In this document: piece by piece, positions 42,194-48,820 of the stretch
Numbering within the stretch: position 1 is the stretch's first letter
Layout: each line of letters starts with the position of its first letter
Source of the DNA: Hyphomicrobiales bacterium
GTDB taxonomy: Bacteria; Pseudomonadota; Alphaproteobacteria; Rhizobiales; Rhizobiaceae
Reading direction: 5' to 3'
Assembly: GCA_900468625.1 (NCBI GenBank)
Contig: UBUL01000042.1
Location: 1-48,820, forward strand
DNA: 48,820 nucleotides
Position numbers and translations under genes: made by a program
The notes under the pieces: model-generated
The model's input: only the letters and a program-made list of their open reading frames with translations
Databases searched by the model: none
Told to the model about the DNA's origin: nothing

Positions 42194-43122
42194 GTCGTCC
42201 TCCTGATCTGGCGTATGAGGAAGACGCAAAAGCCGATGGCGATCAGCCCTTCCGTGATGAACATGGCGGTCGAGACCGCCGAGCCGTAGCCGAATTGAAG
42301 CGTCGAAAAGAGCACCTTGTAGGACAGCGTCGAAAGCGTCTCGGTTGAATCGGCCGGCCCGCCGCCTGTCAGCACATAAACCAGGTCGAAAACGCGAAAG
42401 GCGTCGAGCGCGCGGAAAAGCCCGGCAATCAGCAGCGTCGGCATCAGGAGCGGCAGGCGGATCTTCCAGAAGGTGGTCCAGGCTCTCGCGCCATCCATGC
42501 GTGCCGCCTCGATCAGCGATTTCGGAACGGTCTGCAGCCCCGTCAGCAGCAGAAGCGCCATGAACGGCGTTGTCTTCCACACATCGGCAAGGATGATCGT
42601 CGTCAGCGCCGTATCGGGGGAGCCGTACCAGTTGACGTTCTGGTCGATCAGTCCGGCATGCAGAAGGATGAAATTGACGATGCCGTGCTCGCCGTCGAAG
42701 AGCCAGCCGAACATTTTCGATGTCACCACGGTCGGCATGGCCCAGGGCACGAGCATGGCGGCGCGGACCATGCCCCGGCCGGCGAAGGTCTCGCAAAGGA
42801 TGAGCGCCATTGCCAGGCCGATGAATGTCTCGAGCAACGTCGAGATCAGCGTGAACCAGATGGTGTGCCACCAGGCATTCCAGAACGACGGATCAGCCAA
42901 AAGTTGCGCATAATTGGCGATGCCGATGAAATCATTGTCCTGGGTGATCAGCGAGCGGTTGGTGAAGGACAAATAGACGCCATTGACGATTGGATAGAAG
43001 GACACCGACGCGAGCGAAAGAAACGCTGGCAGCAGCAACAGCCAGGGCCAGAGGGCGCTTGATAGCACCCTCGATTTGCTCAGGGTTTGCTCGGAAACGG
43101 CAACCGTCATCGTCACTGCCAT
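42190..43122 (-). CDS. Carbohydrate ABC transporter permease (MalF type)
   Basis: 310-residue permease. The N-terminal LWPWLLLLPAFLSLASVSFY and GVYLSFTNRSL, and the EAA loop SLIEAARMDGARAWTTFWKI, are characteristic of sugar permeases of the MalF/UgpA group. It forms the channel with the following MalG-type protein. The start at 43122 is one base after the binding-protein stop; ATG 43110 is a possible alternative start. Confidence 0.92.
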   Translation of the reverse strand: MAVTMTVAVSEQTLSKSRVLSSALWPWLLLLPAFLSLASVSFYPIVNGVYLSFTNRSLITQDNDFIGIANYAQLLADPSFWNAWWHTIWFTLISTLLETFIGLAMALILCETFAGRGMVRAAMLVPWAMPTVVTSKMFGWLFDGEHGIVNFILLHAGLIDQNVNWYGSPDTALTTIILADVWKTTPFMALLLLTGLQTVPKSLIEAARMDGARAWTTFWKIRLPLLMPTLLIAGLFRALDAFRVFDLVYVLTGGGPADSTETLSTLSYKVLFSTLQFGYGSAVSTAMFITEGLIAIGFCVFLIRQIRRTT

Positions 43123-43123
43123 A

Positions 43124-44470
43124 TCAACCGACGATCTTGTTGATCTGGGTTGCGGCGGCCTGCAATTCCGCCTTGACGTTGCCGCTAACCAGTGCCTTCG
43201 AGATGCTGGACTGCAGTGCCAGCGTCACCTTGGCATATTGCGGCGTGATCGGCCGTGGCGTGGCGCCGGTGAAGACGTTCTGCAGGCTCGCCATGAACGG
43301 CTGCTCCGCCTTCAGCTTCGCATCCTGAAAGATCGCCGGACGTGAAGGCGCGAGGCCGAAATTAAGGGCGAGCCGGGTTTGGGTTTCCGGCGAAGACATC
43401 CAGGTCAGGAATTCGATCGCCGCTTCCCGCTTCTTGGAGTTGGCATTGACGCCCAGCTGGTAGCCGCCAAGACAGGCCGAGCTCTTGCCGCCGGCAAAAT
43501 GCGGCAATGGCGCGACTGCGACCTTGTCGACGACATGGGAGGCCTTCGGATCCTGCGCGATCGGATAGACGTAGGACCAGTTGCGCATGAACATCGCTTC
43601 ACCCGACGTAAACGGCTGGCGAGAGGGCTCTTCGTCCCAGGAGAGCACGTTCTGAGGACTGATCTTCGTCTTGTTGATGGTATCATACAGGAACTGGATC
43701 GCGGCGACTGCGGCGTCGTCGCCGATGACTGAGGATTTCCCATCGGCGGAAAGGATGGAACCGCCGTTCGATGCAATGATTTCCACGGCGTCGCAGACGA
43801 GAACCTCGGCCTGCTTGCCCTGCCAGAGATAACCGAATTTGGCGTCGCCGGCCTTCTGCGCCTCTGCCGCCATCGTCGCCATGTCGGCCCAGGTTTCCGG
43901 CACCTTGCCGCCGTGCTTTTCCACCAGATCCTTGCGATAGTAGAACATGCCGGAATCGACGAACCATGGCAGCGCTGTCAACTTGCCGTCATAGGTGCAG
44001 GCAGCCACCGTGCCGGGGAAATAATCGGCGCGCTTGTCTTTCGGGAAATATTCATCGAGCGGCAAGGCCCAGCCGGCTGAGGCAAAGCCCGCGATCCAGA
44101 TCACATCCTGGCTGAAAACGTCGGGCGTTCCATTGCGGCGGGCAAGCTGCTGGACGAGCCCCTGATAGACTTCCGTTGATGAACTCGGCGGCGGCAACTC
44201 GATGAATTTGACGGTGATGCGGCTCTGCGACTCGTTGAAAGCCTTGACCAGCTCGCCAAGTCCTTCCTTGCCGAAGAAGCTGGCGCTGGCAAAGCTGATT
44301 TCCGTCCGATCGGCCGCGCGAGCCGGGCGGATGCCGAGGCCCGAGGCAACACCAAGGGTTGCCGTGCCGATTGCCGCACTGGCAGCACCCAAGAGCAGCT
44401 GACGACGATCGAGCATTATCGTTTGTCCGGCGCTCTTGGAGTGAGCCGGCGTCTTCTTGAAATCTGTCAT
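43124..44470 (-). CDS. Carbohydrate ABC transporter substrate-binding protein (family 1)
   Basis: 448-residue extracellular sugar-binding protein. The N-terminus carries a long signal with a twin-arginine-like motif (LDRRQLLLGAASAAIG, about 21-36), ending near PARAADRT. Mature features: SFFGKEGLGELVKAFNESQS, PDVFSQDVIWIAGFASAGW and FTSGEAMFMRNWSYVYPIA, typical of the UgpB/ThuE-like family. ATG 44470 has GGGAGGG seven bases upstream. It heads the operon that runs down to the ROK kinase. The export route (Tat or Sec) cannot be decided; the ligand is unknown. Confidence 0.9.
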   Translation of the reverse strand: MTDFKKTPAHSKSAGQTIMLDRRQLLLGAASAAIGTATLGVASGLGIRPARAADRTEISFASASFFGKEGLGELVKAFNESQSRITVKFIELPPPSSSTEVYQGLVQQLARRNGTPDVFSQDVIWIAGFASAGWALPLDEYFPKDKRADYFPGTVAACTYDGKLTALPWFVDSGMFYYRKDLVEKHGGKVPETWADMATMAAEAQKAGDAKFGYLWQGKQAEVLVCDAVEIIASNGGSILSADGKSSVIGDDAAVAAIQFLYDTINKTKISPQNVLSWDEEPSRQPFTSGEAMFMRNWSYVYPIAQDPKASHVVDKVAVAPLPHFAGGKSSACLGGYQLGVNANSKKREAAIEFLTWMSSPETQTRLALNFGLAPSRPAIFQDAKLKAEQPFMASLQNVFTGATPRPITPQYAKVTLALQSSISKALVSGNVKAELQAAATQINKIVG

Positions 44471-44531
44471 GTTTCCCTCCCAGGAAGACTGGCGACCTCC
44501 ATACCTCCACGCCAGTATTCGCACATGTTTC

Positions 44532-44543
44532 ATAAAAATTTAT
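44532..44543. promoter_or_regulatory. Candidate LacI-type site in the divergent sugar promoter
   Basis: ATAAAAATTTAT is a near-perfect dyad (five of six pairs). It shares the TAAA/TTTA core with sites in front of the lacI gene at 47987-48050 and lies between the divergent binding-protein and oxidoreductase genes. Assignment is inference. Confidence 0.35.
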
Positions 44544-44647
44544 CGCGCGTCAAGAAATAAGATGCTTTAAATCAATCCGCGAGTCAGCCTTCGGATTGCG
44601 TCGAGACGTGACATCCAAATGAGGTGCGTCAGGGGGGATTGAAAAAT

Positions 44648-45796
44648 ATGAGTGACAATTCAAAGACTAAACTTGGCATCGGCGTTATCGGCTGCGGCAA
44701 TATCTCGATGACTTACCTGCGCAATGCAGCGCTGTTTGCCGACGTCGAATTGCGTGCTTGCGCCGATATATCTCCCGACGCGGCAGCGCTGCGTGCCCGA
44801 GAATATGGCATTCGCGCCTCTAGTGTTGACCAATTGCTAGCTGATCCTCAAGTCGACCTCGTGCTCAATCTCACCATTCCCGAAGTCCATTTCGACGTCA
44901 CCATGTCGGCTCTATCGGCCGGCAAGCACGTCTTCACGGAAAAGCCGCTTGCAACGTCGGCGGCCGACGGCCGCGTTCTCGTCGCGGAAGCCAAGCGGCA
45001 GGGGCTGCAGCTAGGCTCCGCGCCCGATACATTCCTTGGTGCGGCAGGCCGCCGGGCGCGGCGCCTGATGGACGAGGGCGCGATCGGCCGTCCGGTCAGC
45101 GGCACCGCCTTCATGATGGGGCGCGGCATGGAGCACTGGCACCCCAATCCGCAATTCTACTATCAGCCGGGCGGCGGTCCGGTCTTCGATATGGGTCCCT
45201 ATTATCTGACCATGATGGTGAACCTGCTCGGCCCGGTCGTGCGGGTCATGGCAATGGCGACGAAAGGTCAGGAAGAACGCCTGATCACCGCCGAAGGCCC
45301 ATTCAAGAACACGCGCTTCAAGGTCGGCACTCCCACAAACATCCTGTCGCTTCTGGAATTCCAATCCGGCGCGACCGTAAATTTCGGCGCCTCCTGGGAT
45401 GTCTTTCGCCATTCCAATCATCCAATCGAACTGCACGGCACGGAAGGCTCGCTGCGATTGCCCGATCCGGACACATTCGGCGGAACGGTGTCGCTGTCGG
45501 AACGGGGCGCCGATTGGCGTGATTTCAAAAGCGACGACGAGCTTTATGGTGCGAGGAACTGGCCTTACGCCGCACCGGACCGGGCGAATTACCGTATGCT
45601 CGGTGTCGCCGATCTCGCACGCTCGCTGAAGGAGGGCAGGCCGCCCCGCGCATCGGGCGACCTCGCACTCCATGTTCTCGAAATCATGGAGGCCATTCTC
45701 CAATCCGGCGAAAGCGGGCAGCCGGTCAGCATTGGTGCGGGGCTGATCCCGCCGCCGCGTCTTGGCGAGGATGAAGCGCGCAGTCTTTTGGACTGA
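44648..45796 (+). CDS. Gfo/Idh/MocA family oxidoreductase (divergent copy)
   Basis: 382 residues. Rossmann motif GIGVIGCGNISMTYLRNA, EKP motif in HVFTEKPLATSAADG and the substrate-domain block GGGPVFDMGPYYLTMMVNLL, where the Asp/Tyr/His-type catalytic set of this family sits. ATG 44648 follows a G-rich stretch (CAGGGGGGA) and is preferred over an in-frame upstream start at 44624. It is divergent from the sugar binding-protein gene, so one control region probably serves both directions. Together with the copy at 39445-40521 it suggests two oxidations, or an oxidation and a later reduction, of the same sugar skeleton. Confidence 0.9.
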   Translation: MSDNSKTKLGIGVIGCGNISMTYLRNAALFADVELRACADISPDAAALRAREYGIRASSVDQLLADPQVDLVLNLTIPEVHFDVTMSALSAGKHVFTEKPLATSAADGRVLVAEAKRQGLQLGSAPDTFLGAAGRRARRLMDEGAIGRPVSGTAFMMGRGMEHWHPNPQFYYQPGGGPVFDMGPYYLTMMVNLLGPVVRVMAMATKGQEERLITAEGPFKNTRFKVGTPTNILSLLEFQSGATVNFGASWDVFRHSNHPIELHGTEGSLRLPDPDTFGGTVSLSERGADWRDFKSDDELYGARNWPYAAPDRANYRMLGVADLARSLKEGRPPRASGDLALHVLEIMEAILQSGESGQPVSIGAGLIPPPRLGEDEARSLLD

Positions 45797-45835
45797 CTGC
45801 GACCAGAGCTGAATCCACTCTGGAATCAACGAAGC

Positions 45836-45885
45836 GGAGCAAGATGTTGTCCGAAAACCGGTCACACTTTTCGGCATCATACTCC
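45836..45885. repeat. Rhizobiaceae-type short palindromic repeat (second copy of family)
   Basis: 50-base palindromic element with ends GGAGCAAGATG and CATCATACTCC and inner CCGAAAACCG/CACACTTTTCGG. Its centre matches the core of the repeat at 35601-35706. It occupies the gap between the oxidoreductase and the downstream esterase and ends five bases before the AGGAGGGG ribosome-binding site of that gene. Confidence 0.6.
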
Positions 45886-45901
45886 AAGGAGGGGCAATCC
45901 A

Positions 45902-46852
45902 ATGGAAAGGCTGGATACGAGCGCCCAGCGCATTCTGGTTATGATCAGTCGATCGAATGGCCGGCCATTCGAAACCGGCACGCCTCAGCAGGCTCGCGCG
46001 GACTACGATGCGAGCTGCGTGACGGTTCAAGGTTCGAGAGAGACGGTTGCCTCTGTGGAAGATCGCCAGATCGCCGGCCCGAATGGTCCGATCACCTTGC
46101 GGATCTATCGTGGCATCGGCGCCCCCTTGAAGAATGGTGCCGGTCTGATCTATCTGCATGGTGGCGGCTGGGTGATCGGCAATCTCGAATCCCATGACGA
46201 AATCTGCCGATGGTTCGCCAATCTTGCCGGATGCACCGTGATTTGTCCGGACTATAGGCTGGCGCCGGAACACAAGTTTCCCGCCGGAGTGATGGATTGT
46301 GCCGCGACTTTAGCATTTGCTGCGCAATTCGCCGCCGATCTCGGCATCGATCCTGGACGGATCGCGGTCGCCGGTGATAGCGCCGGCGGCAATCTTGCCG
46401 CGGTGCTGGCATTGATGTCGCGCGCCGGCGATGCCCCGCCGCTTGCGGCGCAGTTGCTGATCTACCCCAACACCGACGCCTCGCAGACGGCCGATAGCTA
46501 TCGCCGCTATGCCGAGGGTTTCGGCTTGACCGCCTCGGCGATGAGATGGTTTCGCGATCATTATGTCCGCACCGCAGCCGATATTGCCGATTGGAGGGTT
46601 TCGCCGTTGCTCGCCGAGACCGTTACCGCGGCGGCGGGCGCTTTCGTCCTTACCACTGGACACGATATTCTGGCCGACGAGGGCGTAGCCTATGCCAAGC
46701 GTTTGCGGAAAGAGGGAGTGCGCATGGTACAGCGCCACTGGCCAGGACAGATCCATGGCTTCGTATCGATGGGTAGATATATTGCGGAGGCTCGGGAGGC
46801 GGTCGAGGAAGCCGTTGCCGCCTGGCGCAGCCTCGAAATGGCTCCGCATTAA
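45902..46852 (+). CDS. Alpha/beta hydrolase fold-3 (hormone-sensitive-lipase-type esterase)
   Basis: 316-residue esterase of the bacterial HSL family. The HGGGWVIG oxyanion motif (about 83-90) and nucleophile GDSAGGN (Ser near 160) are clear, with the acid in GHDILADEG and the catalytic His in GQIHGFVSM. The family hydrolyses short-chain esters of varied alcohols, so removal of an acyl group from an imported sugar is possible (inference). AGGAGGGG is well spaced before ATG 45902. It follows the divergent oxidoreductase, probably in the same transcript, and is convergent with lacI. Confidence 0.9.
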   Translation: MERLDTSAQRILVMISRSNGRPFETGTPQQARADYDASCVTVQGSRETVASVEDRQIAGPNGPITLRIYRGIGAPLKNGAGLIYLHGGGWVIGNLESHDEICRWFANLAGCTVICPDYRLAPEHKFPAGVMDCAATLAFAAQFAADLGIDPGRIAVAGDSAGGNLAAVLALMSRAGDAPPLAAQLLIYPNTDASQTADSYRRYAEGFGLTASAMRWFRDHYVRTAADIADWRVSPLLAETVTAAAGAFVLTTGHDILADEGVAYAKRLRKEGVRMVQRHWPGQIHGFVSMGRYIAEAREAVEEAVAAWRSLEMAPH

Positions 46853-46871
46853 AGGTACGGCGGATATCGTT

Positions 46872-47906
46872 TCAGGCCGATTGCCGCATCACCAGCGTTC
46901 CATCCAAGCTGACCTTGCCCGCGATCGTCTGATCCGAGGCGCCCGGCTCCCCGAGCAGCGTCAGTAGCGTGCTGACGCTGCTTGCCGTCATGGCTGCGAA
47001 ATCCTGCGCCATCGTCGTCAGCGGCGGGCAAATATAGCGGCTCAAGGGATGGTCGTCATGGGCGGCGACACGCAGATCATCGCCCTTTTGGCGTCCGACC
47101 TTCAGCCGATGCGCGAAGGCCGCCGACATCACGCCGAAAGCGAGGCGATCATTCGCGCAAAGAATGGTTTTGCGCGGAAGAGATCTCGCGCGAAACAGTC
47201 CGTCCATCCGTTCGTATCCGACGCGCTCGAACTCCCATGTGTAGGCGGTACTGGTAGGGATCACCAGAGGTTCGAAGCCGGCGGCTTCCATGGTGGCGAT
47301 ATAGCTGGCCAGCCGCTCCGGTGAGTTATGATTGACATGGGGTATGTCGAGATAGGCCGGTACATCTCCCGACCGGCAGAGATATTCCACGATCGTCGCG
47401 ACGCTCTGGTAATTATTGTTGCCGATGAACGGCGTGTTGCCTTCGATATAAGTGTCGAAGTAAACGATGGGCAGGTTCTGCGCGAGCCGTTCGAAGGCGC
47501 GCGGATCGGATTTCAGTCCCAAGGGTGCGACAAGCGCACCGGCTACCTTCAACGACAACATGGTGTTGACCGCTTCGGCCTCCAGCTCCTGCAATCCATG
47601 CGACGAGAATACGATTGGCCAATAGCCCTCGTTGCGAAGCCGCAATTCCAGGCGATTGACCATTTCGGCATAAAAGGGGTCAGTGAGGGCGGGAACCAGG
47701 ATGCCGATATTGCGTGTCCGCTTGCGATTGAGGTTCCGTGCATAAAGGTTCGGCTGATAATCCGAGGAGCGAAGCGCCGCCTCGATCAGCGCGCGCGTCG
47801 CCGACTTCACACTGGTTGGATCGTCGAAATACTTGGAAAGGGTGGGGCGCGAAACGCCGCAGGACTTCGCGAAGTCCTCCATTGTCTTATGCGTCAATTT
47901 TTTCAT
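46872..47906 (-). CDS. LacI family transcriptional regulator
   Basis: 344 residues. N-terminal helix-turn-helix and hinge: MEDFAKSCGVSRPTLSKYF and a YQPNLYARNLNRKRT hinge region; the C-terminal sugar-binding core (about 60-340) starts NIGILVPALTDPFYAEMVNR and carries ILCANDRLAFGVMSAAF. The recognition helix SRPTLSKYF differs from the common SxxTVSRVL pattern, so its operator may not be the standard centre-CG site. ATG 47906 is preferred to an adjacent in-frame TTG. It is placed at the end of the sugar locus, convergent with the esterase, and probably represses both sugar transcription units. Confidence 0.9.
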   Translation of the reverse strand: MKKLTHKTMEDFAKSCGVSRPTLSKYFDDPTSVKSATRALIEAALRSSDYQPNLYARNLNRKRTRNIGILVPALTDPFYAEMVNRLELRLRNEGYWPIVFSSHGLQELEAEAVNTMLSLKVAGALVAPLGLKSDPRAFERLAQNLPIVYFDTYIEGNTPFIGNNNYQSVATIVEYLCRSGDVPAYLDIPHVNHNSPERLASYIATMEAAGFEPLVIPTSTAYTWEFERVGYERMDGLFRARSLPRKTILCANDRLAFGVMSAAFAHRLKVGRQKGDDLRVAAHDDHPLSRYICPPLTTMAQDFAAMTASSVSTLLTLLGEPGASDQTIAGKVSLDGTLVMRQSA

Positions 47907-47986
47907 CAAGGCCGACCAATTTCCGGGCTTCGTTCCACTTGCTGGTGGCCGTTATGCGTCTACATCAAAAGAAGTGCAACCGGAGA

Positions 47987-48050
47987 GGTAAATTTCAGGC
48001 AAGTTTTTTGCGCTTCATGTCACAATAAAAAGTGGCGCACGTAAATTTAC
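47987..48050. promoter_or_regulatory. Candidate autoregulatory sites upstream of lacI
   Basis: GTAAATTTAC at 48041-48050 is a perfect ten-base palindrome, and GGTAAATTTC at 47987-47996 repeats the same core 54 bases closer to the gene. Two similar sites in front of a LacI-type gene suggest autoregulation, perhaps by looping. Inference from position. Confidence 0.4.
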
Positions 48051-48200
48051 CGGTCAATGCGTTGAGGGGGTTGGAACAAGAGGAGTGCGAAATCGATGGG
48101 ATGGAAGGCTCCCGCTCCCACCCCAATCGGCCGCAAATCGGTCATTCCGTTGAGCGGACTCTAATAGGCCTTGCTTGCTCTTCTCGATAGCTGCCACGTA

Positions 48201-48286
48201 TTCATATCCGAAACGGACGGCTGCAAGTTCCGGATTGGACGAAGTTTGAAATCCGAATTGGACGCATGTAAGTTCCGACTTGGACG
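48201..48286. repeat. Four tandem ~22-bp repeats (IS21-like end or iteron-like array)
   Basis: Four imperfect direct repeats end in GGACG at 48219, 48241, 48264 and 48286 (spacing 22, 23, 22). The best copies read AAGTTCCGGATTGGACG, AAATCCGAATTGGACG and AAGTTCCGACTTGGACG. Multiple 20-base repeats near each terminus are known for IS21-family elements, so this may be an orphan IS end; a protein-binding array is the alternative. Confidence 0.55.
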
Positions 48287-48331
48287 CGCCGGCTATCTTG
48301 GGATTTGGTAGAGCCCAGGAGGAAAGATAGA

Positions 48332-48803
48332 TTGCAAGCGGAAAGTCCCTCTAACCTCCTTTATCCACGAGGCGTAGCCGACCGAACTAAGGTTGGCTTG
48401 AAAGATACGCCAGATGTACTTGTTAACGGACCACGTCAGTGCGGCAAGACAACGGTGGCCCGAACCCTGCTCCAGACAGATCGTCCGTATGTCACGTTAG
48501 ATGACGAAACGACCTTGCTGTCAGCAAAGACCGACCCAGTCGGCTTCATTCACCCGATCGATACCGCCATTCTAGACGAAGTGCAGCGTGCACCGGAATT
48601 GCTGCGCGCCATAAAACAAGCCGTCGACAACGATCGGCGGCCTTGCCGATTTCTATTAACCGGCTCGGCAAACATTCCCGCACTGCTGACGATTTCCCGA
48701 CAGTTTGGTTGGGCGGATGGAGGTCGTTACCTTGTTGCCTCTAGGTTCAGGCCTCGTTAAATCAAAGCCAGAAGATGACGGCTGCGGCGATGCATATGGA
48801 TGA
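48332..48803 (+). pseudogene. AAA_14/DUF4143-type ATPase, frameshifted and cut short
   Basis: The N-terminal 120 residues match the ATPase family with DUF4143 C-terminal domain: LLYPRGVADRTKVGLKDTP, Walker A NGPRQCGKTTVART, Walker B TAILDEVQRAPELL and sensor FLLTGSANIPAL. TTG 48332 is the likely start: AGGAGGA lies eight bases upstream and the family N-terminus begins there. After TIS the frame breaks; dropping one C of CCC at 48696-48698 restores DSLVGRMEVVTLLPL as expected. Beyond LLPL the sequence no longer resembles the family, so a second event (possibly an IS insertion near 48745) removed the rest. Not expected to be functional. Confidence 0.65.
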
Positions 48804-48820
48804 GAAGAAAGTATGCGCAC

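Noticed and set aside
41357..42871. 504-codon fused permease frame
   Set aside because: The MalG-type protein begins at ATG 42193; the upstream portion is the MalF-type gene read out of frame.
48201..48286. CRISPR-like repeats
   Set aside because: Repeat units are only 22-23 bases end to end with no unique spacers between them, and no cas genes are present.

Overview
The window looks like accessory chromosome or megaplasmid DNA of a Rhizobium-like alphaproteobacterium. The evidence is high GC content, many solute-binding-protein ABC transporters, tightly overlapping stop/start codons (ATGA, GTGA, TGATG), frequent GTG starts, two copies of a Rhizobiaceae-type short intergenic palindromic repeat, and remnants of IS6- and IS66-type elements. 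No rRNA, convincing tRNA, CRISPR array, phage or replication origin was seen.

Layout. 1-3000: a short-chain dehydrogenase entering from the left, two overlapping CheY-like receivers and a PsiF-type exported protein. 3295-7627: an IS66-type transposase remnant, two alpha/beta hydrolases with aspartate nucleophiles (one with an epoxide-hydrolase N-domain) opposite a LysR regulator, and a RelB/RelE-type toxin-antitoxin pair. 7845-15867: a GntR regulator facing an operon of an M20 amidohydrolase, a frameshifted M28-type peptidase and a complete polar amino-acid/opine-type ABC transporter with a binding protein at each end. 15950-23559: an IS6-family remnant, then an operon encoding a biotin carboxyl carrier, a biotin carboxylase, a second carrier-like protein that lacks the biotinylation motif, PxpB, PxpC and PxpA (5-oxoprolinase family) and an aminotransferase, with a convergent LysR gene. 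23799-28445: a dehydrogenase, a second polar amino-acid ABC transporter and an RraA-type aldolase. 29260-33237: a third amino-acid ABC transporter and an IclR regulator. 33945-36009: a class III nucleotide cyclase, a short repeat and a small conserved protein. 36104-47906: a carbohydrate cluster with ROK kinase, RPE-type epimerase, hydrolases, two sugar isomerase/epimerase-like TIM barrels, two Gfo/Idh/MocA oxidoreductases, a sugar ABC transporter without its ATPase, and a LacI regulator. 48201-48803: a four-copy repeat array and a broken DUF4143-type ATPase at the right edge.

How it fits together. Most of the window consists of scavenging modules, each with its own regulator: uptake of amino-acid derivatives, then hydrolysis and transamination, and uptake of a sugar or sugar derivative followed by oxidation, isomerisation and phosphorylation. 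The most interesting unit is 16607-22595. There, acetyl-CoA-carboxylase-type biotin proteins are translationally coupled to the KipI/KipA pair, which is homologous to the carboxyltransferase part of urea carboxylase, and to a LamB/YcsF protein. This suggests a multi-subunit biotin-dependent enzyme acting on a lactam or amide. That function is an inference.
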